Part shown: piece after piece, positions 17,060-25,847 of the stretch
Position numbering within the stretch: the stretch's first letter is position 1
Layout: every line of letters starts with the position of its first letter
The notes under the pieces: generated by a model
What the model was told of the DNA's origin: nothing
Seen by the model: the letters and a program-made list of their open reading frames with translations, nothing else
Database searches by the model: none
DNA from: Poindextera sp963706385
Lineage (GTDB): Bacteria; Pseudomonadota; Alphaproteobacteria; Caulobacterales; Caulobacteraceae
Assembly: GCA_963706385.1 (NCBI GenBank)
Contig: OY970153.1
Location: forward strand, 3,175,483-3,239,482
Length of the DNA: 64,000 nucleotides
Reading direction: 5' to 3'
Position numbers and translations under genes: made by a program

Positions 17060-18889
17060 ATGGCGGACGGCGGCAAGGTGGTGCGGATCGGCGGGGCCGG
17101 CGGCTTCCTGGGCGACAGCGCGACCGCCGCGCCGCAACTGCTGGCCGGGGGCGGGCTGGACTACATGATCCTCGACTATCTGGCCGAGGGCACCATGGGC
17201 ATGCTGGGCCGCGGCCTGAAGGCCCATCCCGACAGCGGCTACGCCCGCGACTTCACCGACTGGGTGTGGAAGGACAATCTGGCCGCGTTCAAGGCCCAGG
17301 GCGTCAAGGTCGTCACCAACGCCGGCGGGATGAACCCGCACGAATGCCGCCGCCGGATGCAGAAGCTCGCCGCCGAGGCCGGGTTCGACTTCAAGATCGC
17401 GGTGGTCGACGGCGACGACGTGCGGGGCCGTCTGGCCGACTACCAGGCCAAGGGCGTGAGCGAGATGTTCACCGGCGCGGCCTTCCCCGACCCGGCCACG
17501 GCGCTCAGCGCCAACGCCTATCTCGGCGCGCGCCCGATCGCCGCGGCGCTGGCGGCGGGGGCCGAGGTGGTGATCACCGGCCGGGTGGTCGATTCCGCCC
17601 TGACCCTGGGCGCCCTGGCCTTCGCGTTCGACTGGTCGTTCGAGGACTGGGACCGGATGTCGGCCGGATCGCTGGCCGGCCACGTGATCGAATGCGGCGC
17701 CCAGGCCACCGGCGCCCTCTTCACGGATTGGGAGGACGTCGCCGACTGGGCCCACATCGGCTATCCCATCATCGAGTGCCGCGCCGACGGCGCGTTCGTG
17801 GTGACCAAGCCGGCGGGAACCGGCGGTCTGGTCAGTCCGGCCGCGGTGGCCGAACAGATTCTCTACGAGGTCGGCGATCCGCAAGCCTACATGCTGCCGG
17901 ACGTGGTCTGCGACTTCAGCCAGGTCCAGGTCGCCGCCGCCGGCGAGAACCGCGTGCTGGTCACCGGGGCCAAGGGCTATCCGGCCACCGGCCGCTACAA
18001 GGTCTGCCTGACCCACACCGACGGCTGGCGCACCATCGCCCTGATGCCGGTGGTCGGGCGCGACGCGGCCAAAAAGGCCGAGCGCCAGTCGGCCGCGGTG
18101 CTGCAGCGGGTCGACGAGATGCTGCGCGCGCGCAACCTGCCGCCGTTCCGCGCGACGCGGGTGGAGGTGCTGGGCGCGGAGGCCAGCTACGGCGCCCAGG
18201 CCAGGGCCCGCGACACCCGCGAGGTTGTGGCCAAGGTCGGGGTCGAGCACGACGACCCGCGCGCCTTCGAGGTGTTCCTGCGCGAATGGAATTCGCCGAT
18301 GACCTCGATGTCGGTCGGCTCGACCGGCTGGTTCGCCGGACAGCCCGTCGTGGCCCCGGTGGTGCGGGTGTTCTCCTTCACCATCGACCGGTCCGAGACG
18401 CCCGCGAGCGTCAGCCTGGGCGAGGAGAGCTTCACCGTCGCGGCGCCGCCGGTGACGCCCGCCTACGATCCGGCCAGCGTCGCGCCGCCGAAGGTCGCCG
18501 AGACGGCGCTGGAGACCGCGGACCTGGTCACCGTGCCGCTGATCGACATCGCCTGGGCGCGCTCGGGCGACAAGGGCGACGCCTTCAACGTGGGCGTGAT
18601 CGCGCGCGATCCGGCGTTTTTGCCCTACATCCGCGCCGCGCTCGGCGAGGCGGCGGTCAAGGCCTTCTTCGCCCACGAGTTCGAGGGCGGCTCGCACCCG
18701 GCGGTCGTGCGCTACGAGGTTCCCGGCCTCAATGCGCTGAACTTCCATTGCCTGGATGCTTTGGGCGGCGGCCAGTTCGCCAGCCTCAGACTTGACCCCC
18801 TCGCCAAGGGCAAGGGACAACAGTTGCTGGAGTTCCCGGTCCCGGTTCCGGCCCGGCTGCTCGGGGCGGCGGGATCGCGCGCCGCGTGA
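17060..18889 (+). CDS. Acyclic terpene utilisation AtuA-family protein (DUF1446)
   Basis: A 609-residue cytosolic protein. The N-terminal DUF1446/AtuA core (about 5-450) shows VRIGGAGGFLGDS, YMILDYLAEGTMGML, VVTNAGGMNPHEC and VVITGRVVDSALTLG. A C-terminal AtuA-like domain follows (IDIAWARSGDKGDAFNVGVI). AtuA is required for citronellol/geraniol catabolism in Pseudomonas, but its exact reaction is unclear. Here it leads a co-directional block with an SDR, an HMG-CoA-synthase-like protein and a thiolase, which suggests branched or terpenoid acyl-CoA degradation. The start is the ATG at 17060 after GGGAAGGGACGGGCGCG. Confidence 0.92.
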   Translation: MADGGKVVRIGGAGGFLGDSATAAPQLLAGGGLDYMILDYLAEGTMGMLGRGLKAHPDSGYARDFTDWVWKDNLAAFKAQGVKVVTNAGGMNPHECRRRMQKLAAEAGFDFKIAVVDGDDVRGRLADYQAKGVSEMFTGAAFPDPATALSANAYLGARPIAAALAAGAEVVITGRVVDSALTLGALAFAFDWSFEDWDRMSAGSLAGHVIECGAQATGALFTDWEDVADWAHIGYPIIECRADGAFVVTKPAGTGGLVSPAAVAEQILYEVGDPQAYMLPDVVCDFSQVQVAAAGENRVLVTGAKGYPATGRYKVCLTHTDGWRTIALMPVVGRDAAKKAERQSAAVLQRVDEMLRARNLPPFRATRVEVLGAEASYGAQARARDTREVVAKVGVEHDDPRAFEVFLREWNSPMTSMSVGSTGWFAGQPVVAPVVRVFSFTIDRSETPASVSLGEESFTVAAPPVTPAYDPASVAPPKVAETALETADLVTVPLIDIAWARSGDKGDAFNVGVIARDPAFLPYIRAALGEAAVKAFFAHEFEGGSHPAVVRYEVPGLNALNFHCLDALGGGQFASLRLDPLAKGKGQQLLEFPVPVPARLLGAAGSRAA

Positions 18890-18963
18890 ATCGGGATTGA
18901 CGCGGGGCCTCTGGAGCGCATTTGTGCGCGCGCTCGAAGACGAAAGACGTGGAGGAAACCAAG

Positions 18964-19881
18964 GTGGGCGTTCTTGACGGCAAGGTGGTGCTGGTCACCG
19001 GCGGCGGCAACGGCATCGGGCGCGAGTGCGCCCTCTTGGCCGCGGCGCAGGGCGCGAAGGTGGTGGTCAACGACCTGGGCGGCGGGGTGGCCGGCGGCGA
19101 CGAGGGCTCGACCGGCCCGGCCGAGACGGTGGCGGCGGAGATCCGCGCCGCGGGCGGCGAGGCGGTGTCCAATTCCGAGAGCGTGACCTCGATGGCCTCG
19201 GTCAAGGGCATGGTCGAGCAGGCCAAGGACAGCTTCGGCGGGCTGCACGCGGTGATCAATCCGGCCGGCATCCTGCGCGACGGCATGTTCCACAAGATGG
19301 CCGACGCCGACTGGGACGCGGTGCTGGAGGTCCACCTGCGCGGCTCCTACAACGTCACCCGCGCCTCGATCGAGCTGTTCCGCGAGCAGCAGGACGGGGC
19401 CTATGTGCTGTTCACCTCCACCTCCGGCCTGATCGGCAACATCGGCCAGGCCAACTACGCCGCGGCCAAGCTGGGCATCATGGGCCTGTCGCGGATCATC
19501 GCCATGGAGGGCGCGGCCAAGAACGTGCGCTCCAACATCATCGCCCCGTTCGCCTGGACGCGGATGATCGCCACCATCCCGGTCAAGGATGAGGCCTCGG
19601 CCCAGCGCGTCGAGCGGATGCGCAAGGCGATGCGTCCCGATCAGGTCGCCCAGCTCGCCGTCGCCCTGTGCGCGCCGGACGCCAAGGACACCTCCGGCCA
19701 GATCTTCGCCGTGCGCGGCAACGAGGTGGTGCTGTTCAACCAGCCGCGGCCGATCCGCTCGGCCGCCCGGCTGGAGGGCTGGACGCCGGAATCGATCCTG
19801 TCCCAGGCCCTGCCCGCGATGAAGGCGGACTACACCGACCTCGGCGCCACCGCGAGCGTCTTCCCCTACGATCCGATCTGA
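18964..19881 (+). CDS. SDR-family oxidoreductase, MFE-2/17beta-HSD4-like
   Basis: A 305-residue Rossmann enzyme starting at GTG 18964, seven bases after GGAGGA; the upstream in-frame ATG at 18922 lacks this. The cofactor motif is VTGGGNGIGREC and VNDLGGG follows beta-2, as in the dehydrogenase part of multifunctional beta-oxidation enzymes. The catalytic Ser is in STSGLIGNIG and Tyr/Lys in NYAAAKLG. The usual NNAG structural motif reads NPAG (VINPAGILRDGMF). It probably oxidises a 3-hydroxyacyl-CoA or hydroxysteroid acyl-CoA in the same pathway as its neighbours. It lies 74 bp after AtuA and 13 bp before the next gene. Confidence 0.9.
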   Translation: MGVLDGKVVLVTGGGNGIGRECALLAAAQGAKVVVNDLGGGVAGGDEGSTGPAETVAAEIRAAGGEAVSNSESVTSMASVKGMVEQAKDSFGGLHAVINPAGILRDGMFHKMADADWDAVLEVHLRGSYNVTRASIELFREQQDGAYVLFTSTSGLIGNIGQANYAAAKLGIMGLSRIIAMEGAAKNVRSNIIAPFAWTRMIATIPVKDEASAQRVERMRKAMRPDQVAQLAVALCAPDAKDTSGQIFAVRGNEVVLFNQPRPIRSAARLEGWTPESILSQALPAMKADYTDLGATASVFPYDPI

Positions 19882-19894
19882 AGGAACCGCGCCA

Positions 19895-21388
19895 ATGACC
19901 ACCGTCGGCCTTTCCGCCTGGGGCGCCTACGCCCCGCGCCTTCGCCTGCAACGCAAGGCGGTCACCGCCGCCAACGCCTGGATCGCGCCCAACCTGGCCG
20001 GCAAGGCCAAGGGCGAACGGGCGATGGCCAACTGGGACGAGGATTCGCTGACCATGGCGGTCGAGGCCGCCCGCGACGCGCTGGGTCCGGACGATGACCG
20101 CGGCTACGTCGACGCGGTGTATTTCGCCTCGTCCACCGCCCCGTTCGCCGACCGGCTGAACGCCGGCATCGTCTCGGCGGCCCTGGCGCTGGACCATTCG
20201 GCGTCCTCGGCCGACATCACCGGCTCGCAGCGCGCGGGCCTGACCGCCCTGGCCCAGGCGCTGTCGGCGGTGAAGGCCGGCGCGGCCAAGCACGCGCTCG
20301 TCGCGGCCGGCGAGCATCGCCGGGCCCGCGCCGCCTCGACCTCGGAGCTGGACAACGGCGATGCCGCGGCGGCCTTCCTGGTCTCGGACAAGGACACCGT
20401 CGCCGACTTCCTCGGCCACGGGGCGCTGACCGCCGACTTCATCGACCACTTCCGCGGCTCCGACGCCGAGTTCGACTACGCCTGGGAGGAACGCTGGATC
20501 CGCGACGAGGGGATCATCAAGCTGGCCCCCCCGGCGATCCGCGACGCCCTGGCCGCGGCCGGGATCGGCGGCGAGGCGGTCACCCACTTCTGCTTTCCCT
20601 CCACCTTCGCTGGGATGGCGGCCAATGTGGCCAAGGCCTGCGGCATCGCGCCAGAAGCGGTGCGCGACAACCTGGGCGCGGTCATGGGCGAGGCCGGCTC
20701 GGCCCATGGCCTGGTGATGCTGGCCCATGCGCTCGAAGAGGCCAAGCCGGGCGACATCATCCTGGCCGCCCAGTTCGGCCAGGGCGCCGAGGCGCTGGTG
20801 TTCCGGGTCACCGACAAGGTCGCCAAGCAGCGGCCGGCGCGCGGCGTGACCGGTTCGCTGGCCGACCGCAAGGAAGAGACCAACTATCTGAAGTTCCTGT
20901 TCTTCAACGACCTGGTCGAATGGGACAAGGGCATGCGGGCGGAGAAGGACAACAAGACCGCCCTGACCACCCTGTACCGCAACGCCGACATGATCCTGGG
21001 CCTGGTGGGCGGGCGCTGCACCGAGACCGGCGTGGTCCAGTTCCCGCGCACCCGCATCTCGGTCTCGCCGAACAAGTCGAGCGTCGACACCCAGGAGCCG
21101 TACCGATTCGCCGAGCGCAAGGCCAAGGTGCTGACCTGGTCGGCGGACTATCTGACCTTCGCCATGGCCCCGCCGAACCACTACGGCTTTGTCGATTTCG
21201 AGGGCGGCGGGCGCATCTTCATGGACATCACCGACGTCGAGCCGGGCGACGTGGACACCGGCCTGCCGGTCAAGATGGTCTTCCGGGTCAAGGAGGTCGA
21301 CGCGCTGCGAGGCTTCAAGCGTTACTTCTGGAAGGCCGCCCCCGATCGCTCGGCCGCGGCCGGCCAGGTGGCCCAGGCGGCGGAGTAG
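19895..21388 (+). CDS. HMG-CoA-synthase-like thiolase-fold protein fused to a DUF35 OB-fold domain
   Basis: A 497-residue two-domain protein. Residues 1 to about 330 have the HMG-CoA-synthase/KAS III-like fold (GLSAWGAYAPRLRL, then ALVAAGEHR). Residues of about 350-480 are a DUF35 OB-fold domain that normally partners SCP2-type thiolases. Two expected features are missing. The position of the catalytic Cys reads ITGSQRAGLTAL with no Cys. The zinc-ribbon pattern of two CxxC pairs is reduced to one Cys (GRCTETGVVQFPR). Its gene is followed closely by a thiolase, so it may be a non-catalytic or acyl-CoA-binding partner. The start is ATG 19895 after GAAGGAACC. Confidence 0.85.
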   Translation: MTTVGLSAWGAYAPRLRLQRKAVTAANAWIAPNLAGKAKGERAMANWDEDSLTMAVEAARDALGPDDDRGYVDAVYFASSTAPFADRLNAGIVSAALALDHSASSADITGSQRAGLTALAQALSAVKAGAAKHALVAAGEHRRARAASTSELDNGDAAAAFLVSDKDTVADFLGHGALTADFIDHFRGSDAEFDYAWEERWIRDEGIIKLAPPAIRDALAAAGIGGEAVTHFCFPSTFAGMAANVAKACGIAPEAVRDNLGAVMGEAGSAHGLVMLAHALEEAKPGDIILAAQFGQGAEALVFRVTDKVAKQRPARGVTGSLADRKEETNYLKFLFFNDLVEWDKGMRAEKDNKTALTTLYRNADMILGLVGGRCTETGVVQFPRTRISVSPNKSSVDTQEPYRFAERKAKVLTWSADYLTFAMAPPNHYGFVDFEGGGRIFMDITDVEPGDVDTGLPVKMVFRVKEVDALRGFKRYFWKAAPDRSAAAGQVAQAAE

Positions 21389-21511
21389 GACAGGCGCCCA
21401 TGGCGATTTGGGCTTGCCAAACGCCGGCTTTGGGCTCGGAGTGCACATAACCATCGCCGCCTGAGCGCGGCGCGGCGGCGAGCCGCCAATAGGATAGCGG
21501 AGAGAGAAACG

Positions 21512-22714
21512 ATGGCTTCAGGCATCAGGGACAAGGTCGCCGTGCTCGGCATGGGCTGTTCGAAGTTCGGCGAACGCTGGGACGCCGGTCCCGACGAGTT
21601 GATGGTCGAGGCCTATCTGGAGGCGATGGCCGACGCGGGCATCGAGCCGACCCAGCTCGACGCGGCCTGGTTTTCGACCCACGTGGACGAGTACGGCACG
21701 GGCAAGGGCGGCACGCCCATGTCGATCGCGCTTCGCCTACCCAACATCGCGGTGACCCGGGTGGAGAACTTCTGCGCTTCGGGCTCGGAAGCCTTCCGCG
21801 GCGCGGTCTATGCGGTGGCCGCCGGCGCGGCGGACATCGCCCTGGCCGTCGGCGTGGAAAAGCTGAAGGACACCGGCTACGGCGGCCTGCCGGTCGGCAA
21901 TCAGGGCACGTTGAACCCACAGGTCGCGCCGAACGGCTCGGCGCCGGGCAACTTCGCCCAGCTCGCCGCGGCCTACCGTAATAAGCACGGCGTCTCCCGC
22001 GAGGACCTCAAGCGGGCCATCGCCCACGTCTCGGTCAAGAGCCACGCCAACGGGGCCAAGAACAAGAAGGCCCACCTGCAGAAAGCGGTCACCGAGGAGC
22101 AGGTGCTGAACGCCCCGATGATCGCCGAGCCCTTGGGCCTGTTCGACTGCTGCGGCGTCTCGGACGGCGCGGCCGCGGCGATCGTGACCACGCCCGAGAT
22201 CGCCCGCTCGATGGGCAAGCACGACCTGGTCACGGTCAAGGCGCTGCAGCTTTCGGTGTCCAACGGCTACGAGAGCCAGTTCAACGCTTGGGACGGCTCC
22301 TATTTCCACACCGCCCGGATCGCGGCGAAGAAGGCCTACCGCGAGGCCGGTGTCGAGGACCCCCGCCGGCAGATCTCGATGATGGAGGTGCACGACTGCT
22401 TCTCGATCACCGAACTGGTCACCATGGAGGACCTGTTCATCAGCGAAGAGGGCAAGGGCTGGCGCGACGTGCTGGACGGCTTCTACGACGCCGACGGCGG
22501 GGTGCCCTGCCAGATCGACGGCGGGCTGAAGTGCTTCGGTCACCCGATCGGCGCCTCGGGTCTTCGGATGCTGTACGAGATGTACCTGCAGCTTCAGGGC
22601 CGCGCGGGCGAGCGCCAGTTGGCCAATCCGGTGCTGGGCATGACCCACAACCTGGGCGGCTCGCCGTCGAGCAACGTCTGCTCGGTGGCCATCGTCGGCC
22701 GCGAAGGCGCGTAG
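21512..22714 (+). CDS. SCP2-type thiolase domain protein (acetyl-CoA acetyltransferase)
   Basis: A 400-residue thiolase of the lipid-transfer/SCP-x group. The nucleophilic Cys88 is in NFCASGSEAF. MEVHDCFSITE carries the family's His, and GLKCFGHPIGASG has the second Cys and His. It should cleave 3-ketoacyl-CoA (branched or steroid side chain) to acetyl- or propionyl-CoA. Thiolases of this type often need a DUF35 partner, and the preceding gene encodes a DUF35 fusion. The gap to that gene is 123 bp, and GGAGAGAAACG stands just before the ATG. A hairpin follows the gene. Confidence 0.92.
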   Translation: MASGIRDKVAVLGMGCSKFGERWDAGPDELMVEAYLEAMADAGIEPTQLDAAWFSTHVDEYGTGKGGTPMSIALRLPNIAVTRVENFCASGSEAFRGAVYAVAAGAADIALAVGVEKLKDTGYGGLPVGNQGTLNPQVAPNGSAPGNFAQLAAAYRNKHGVSREDLKRAIAHVSVKSHANGAKNKKAHLQKAVTEEQVLNAPMIAEPLGLFDCCGVSDGAAAAIVTTPEIARSMGKHDLVTVKALQLSVSNGYESQFNAWDGSYFHTARIAAKKAYREAGVEDPRRQISMMEVHDCFSITELVTMEDLFISEEGKGWRDVLDGFYDADGGVPCQIDGGLKCFGHPIGASGLRMLYEMYLQLQGRAGERQLANPVLGMTHNLGGSPSSNVCSVAIVGREGA

Positions 22715-22724
22715 GCATAGGAAC

Positions 22725-22747
22725 CCTTCCCCCATCGAGGGGGAAGG
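22725..22747 (+). terminator. Hairpin after the thiolase gene, terminator-like without T-run
   Basis: CCTTCCCCC-atcga-GGGGGAAGG is a perfect 9-bp stem beginning 11 bases after the stop codon. No T-tract follows, so it may be a transcript-end stabiliser rather than an intrinsic terminator. Confidence 0.5.
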
Positions 22748-22825
22748 ACTTGAGCGATCGGCTCGACCTTGCGTCAGCCCAGGACCCGCTAGGCGAGGAA
22801 CAACACCTCGGCGAGGACCGCGTTG

Positions 22826-23746
22826 ATGACCGTGCTGGACAAGCCCGACTGGCTCAGGCCGCTCTATCCCTGGCCGCAGAAGGAGCTGACGGTCAACGGC
22901 CGGCGGATGGCCTATCTCGACGAGGGCGATCCGGCCGCGCCGCCGGTGCTGCTGCTGCACGGCAATCCGACCTGGAGCTTCCTCTATCGCGACTTCGTCG
23001 AGCCGCTGAAGGCCGCCGGCTATCGCGTCGTCGCGCCTGATTGCATCGGTTCAGGATATTCCAGCAAGCCCCGGATCGACGCGGCCTATTCGCTGGCCCA
23101 TCACATCGCCGATCTGGTCTCGCTGATCGACCAGCTCGACCTGAAACAGGCCACCATCGTCGGGCAGGACTGGGGCGGGCCGCAGGGCGTCGGCGCCGCG
23201 CTGCGCCGGCTGGACCGCATCGCCGGCCTGGTGCTGATGAACACCTGGCTGTTCACCGGCTATGTCGGGGACTTTCACCGCTCGCCCCGGCCCTGGACCA
23301 CCTGGCACGCGCCGATCATCGGCCAGGTGATGATGAAGCGGCACAAGGTGCTGTCGCACGGCGGGCCGTCGACCATCTCCAAGCGGCGCATGTCGCGGGC
23401 CGAGAAGCGCGGCTATCACCATGTCTACGACGAGCCGGACAGCGAGAGCGTCACCCTGACCTGGCCGCGCACCATCCCGATGCGGGAGGGCGACCGCGGC
23501 TGGGCCGACATGCGGATGATCGAGCAGCGGCTGGGCGAGCTTGCCGACAAGCCGATCCTGATCGTCTGGGCGCCGGAGGACGCGGTGTTTCCGGCCGGCT
23601 ACCGCGACCGGCTGATGGCGCTGCTGCCGCACGCGGAGGGTCCGATCAATTTCGACCGCGCCGCCCATTTCCTGCAGGACGACCGCGGCCCCGACATCGT
23701 CCGGGCGATCATCCCGTTTTTCGGCCGCGCGACCGGGAGCGCCTGA
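22826..23746 (+). CDS. Haloalkane dehalogenase-like alpha/beta-hydrolase
   Basis: A 306-residue alpha/beta-hydrolase. HGNPTWSFLYR has the halide-stabilising Asn position. The nucleophile is Asp (VGQDWGGPQG), not Ser, with the adjacent Trp, as in haloalkane dehalogenases. A candidate acid is in WAPEDAVFP and the His is in AAHFLQDD. It would hydrolyse carbon-halogen bonds, although many such proteins have unknown natural substrates. The ATG at 22826 (MTVLDKPDW) follows GCGAGGACCGCG. The stop codon overlaps the next start (TGATG), so the two genes are translationally coupled. Confidence 0.87.
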   Translation: MTVLDKPDWLRPLYPWPQKELTVNGRRMAYLDEGDPAAPPVLLLHGNPTWSFLYRDFVEPLKAAGYRVVAPDCIGSGYSSKPRIDAAYSLAHHIADLVSLIDQLDLKQATIVGQDWGGPQGVGAALRRLDRIAGLVLMNTWLFTGYVGDFHRSPRPWTTWHAPIIGQVMMKRHKVLSHGGPSTISKRRMSRAEKRGYHHVYDEPDSESVTLTWPRTIPMREGDRGWADMRMIEQRLGELADKPILIVWAPEDAVFPAGYRDRLMALLPHAEGPINFDRAAHFLQDDRGPDIVRAIIPFFGRATGSA

Positions 23747-24132
23747 TGGACTTTTTCGAGCCCTCCGCCGAGCAGCTCGCCGGCCTGCGCGCCGACCCGC
23801 TGGTGTTCGAGCAGGAACTGGACGTGCGCCCCGAGGTCGCCGAGTTGCTGGAGCGCGCCATCGGTTTTCGCGCCGGCCGCCGGCACTGGCGCGCGAAGAG
23901 CGGCCAAATCTACGCGCTGGACCTGGCCGACCTCGGCCGCGGCCGCCCGTCGATGGCCATGATTTACGGCCTGTGGGACCGCTACGAGCCGCGCCCGCCG
24001 GAGACGGCGATCGAGGCGGACCTGGAAGCCTTCTGCCTGTGGCTGGCCGAGGTCTGCGACGGACTGGACGTCGAGGACCTGCGCGCCACCCTGGCCTCGC
24101 TGCCGATCATCCACGCCCGACGCGACGACTGA
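23746..24132 (+). CDS. Hypothetical protein coupled to the dehalogenase-like gene
   Basis: A 128-residue acidic soluble protein (MDFFEPSAEQLAGLRADP...). It has no signal or membrane segment and is mostly helical in appearance, with an aromatic/Arg patch GRRHWRAKSGQIYALDLADL. I do not recognise a family. It overlaps the preceding stop codon by one base (TGATG), which strongly suggests co-translation with, and a role linked to, the hydrolase. Confidence 0.75.
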   Translation: MDFFEPSAEQLAGLRADPLVFEQELDVRPEVAELLERAIGFRAGRRHWRAKSGQIYALDLADLGRGRPSMAMIYGLWDRYEPRPPETAIEADLEAFCLWLAEVCDGLDVEDLRATLASLPIIHARRDD

Positions 24133-24277
24133 CGCCGGGGGATCGCGCTTAAGGGCCGGCAACATCAGCCTCGGCCGCCCCCTAAACAGACGCGCCGAAG
24201 GGTCGAGGCGGGTGGAACGCGGACGCTGACCGCTATCCGATGGAAACGACAGGTTACGCCGTCAGCGTCCGCGACGG

Positions 24278-24652
24278 CTACATCCGATGCAGCGCACAGA
24301 GCTTGTTGCCGTCCGGGTCGCGAAGATAGGCCAGATACATTTTGCCCGATCCGCCCTCGCGGACGCCCGGCGGGTCTTCGCAGGTGGCGCCGCCGGCGGC
24401 GAGGCCCGCCGCATGCCATGCATCGGCCTGTTCGGGCGAATTGGCGGCGAAGCCAATGGTGCCGCCGTTGGCGTAGGTCGCCGGCTCTCCATTGATCGGC
24501 TTGGAAACCGAGAAAACGCCGGTCGGCGTCATGTAGAAAATACGATGTCCATCCACCATCGCCGGCGGCACGCCGAGCGTGCCCAGCAGCGCGTCGTAGA
24601 ACGCCTTGGCCCGATCGAGGTCATTCGTGCCGATCATGATGTGCGAAAACAT
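24278..24652 (-). CDS. VOC-family (glyoxalase-like) protein
   Basis: A 124-residue protein of the vicinal-oxygen-chelate fold. It opens MFSHIMIGTNDLDRAKAFYD and ends with YLRDPDGNKLCALHRM, the two beta-alpha-beta-beta-beta halves typical of glyoxalase-like proteins. The metal ligands His/Glu are only partly evident (SHIMIG, then the late acidic position is replaced by Lys-Leu-Cys), so catalysis is uncertain. The ATG at 24652 is chosen because the 17 upstream residues are not family-like and GAAGGACT precedes it. Confidence 0.85.
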   Translation of the reverse strand: MFSHIMIGTNDLDRAKAFYDALLGTLGVPPAMVDGHRIFYMTPTGVFSVSKPINGEPATYANGGTIGFAANSPEQADAWHAAGLAAGGATCEDPPGVREGGSGKMYLAYLRDPDGNKLCALHRM

Positions 24653-24879
24653 GGATAGTCCTTCTGATTTGGCCGAGGCCAGCCCTACGGGGTGTCGAGC
24701 CATAGCCTAACCGACTTTGGGGTCAACCGAATCGTCACGCCCCGGGACGCGTTGAACCCGGCGGGCGGCCTTCCGGTGATCCGGCCTGGCGCAGAGGGGG
24801 CTATCGAGCGTCGGGTTTGATCACTAATTTCGGCCTTGCGCGCCCAAGCTGGGGCGGCGCCGGAGGAAGACCGCAGCCC

Positions 24880-25833
24880 ATGACGCCAGAGCCGCCGCTG
24901 ATCGTGTTTCTGGAGCGGGCGAGCTTTCCGGGCAGCGTGCGGATCGCCCCGCCAGCCGCGCCGCACCGCTGGGTCGAGCACCCACGCACCGCGCCGGACC
25001 AGGTCGCCCAGCGCATCGCCGGCGCCAGCGTCGTCATCACCAACAAGGCCAGGATCGATGCGGCGGCGATGGCGGCCGCGCCAAACCTGCGGCTGATCGC
25101 GGTCACGGCCACCGGCATGGACAATGTCGACCAGGCCGCCGCCGCCGCGCGCGGCATCGCGGTCAGCAACGTCACCGGCTACGCGATGGTTGCGGTGGCC
25201 GAGCACGCGATGCTGCTGATGCTGGCGCTGGCCCGGCGGCTCGACGCCCACCGCGCGGCGGTGCTGGACGGATCGTGGACGAGAAGCCCGCAGTTCTGCG
25301 TCTTCGCCGCGCCGATGCGCGATCTGTCCGGCCTGCGGCTGGGCCTGGTCGGGGCCGGCGCGATCGCCGGCGCCCTGGCCGAGCGGGCGAGGGCGTTCGG
25401 CATGGAGGTGGTGTTCGCCGAGCGGCGCGGCGCGCCGGCCCGGCCCGGCCGGGTCCCGTTCGAGACGGTGCTGGCGAGCTGCGACGTCATCAGCCTGCAC
25501 TGCCCGCTGACCGACGAGACCCGCGACCTGTTGGATGCGGCGGCGTTCGCGGCGATGAAACCGGGGATGATCGTGATCAACACCGCCCGCGGCGCGCTGA
25601 TCGACGAGGCGGCGCTGGAGGCGGCGCTGGACGCCGGTCTGGTCGCCGGGGCGGGGCTGGACGTCGCGCCGGTCGAGCCGCCGCCCGAGGGCGCGCCGAT
25701 CCTGCGACTGGCGGCGCGAGACGACGTGATCGTCACCCCCCACGTCGCCTGGGCCAGCGCCGGTGCCATGCAGGCCCTGGCCGACAAGGTCACCGCCAAC
25801 GTTCAGGCGTTCCTGGCGCCCGGCTCGGCTTAA
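24880..25833 (+). CDS. D-2-hydroxyacid dehydrogenase (NAD(P)-dependent)
   Basis: A 317-residue enzyme of the D-isomer 2-hydroxyacid dehydrogenase family. The substrate domain shows TATGMDNVD. The nucleotide fold is LRLGLVGAGAIAGALAE, slightly altered from GxGxxG. The catalytic Arg is in NTARGALIDE, Glu is in the AGLDVAPVEPP region, and His is in VTPHVAWAS. It reduces 2-keto acids such as glyoxylate or hydroxypyruvate. The ATG at 24880 follows GGAGGAAGACCGCAGCCC, a slightly long spacing. It converges with the PAS protein gene, 14 bp apart. Confidence 0.92.
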   Translation: MTPEPPLIVFLERASFPGSVRIAPPAAPHRWVEHPRTAPDQVAQRIAGASVVITNKARIDAAAMAAAPNLRLIAVTATGMDNVDQAAAAARGIAVSNVTGYAMVAVAEHAMLLMLALARRLDAHRAAVLDGSWTRSPQFCVFAAPMRDLSGLRLGLVGAGAIAGALAERARAFGMEVVFAERRGAPARPGRVPFETVLASCDVISLHCPLTDETRDLLDAAAFAAMKPGMIVINTARGALIDEAALEAALDAGLVAGAGLDVAPVEPPPEGAPILRLAARDDVIVTPHVAWASAGAMQALADKVTANVQAFLAPGSA

Positions 25834-25847
25834 GGCAGGATCGTGCT

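Noticed and set aside
16913..18820. Long open frame opposite the AtuA-like gene
   Set aside because: It is a shadow of high-GC coding DNA: Arg/Gly/Gln/His-rich translation with no family motif, fully antisense to a clear gene.
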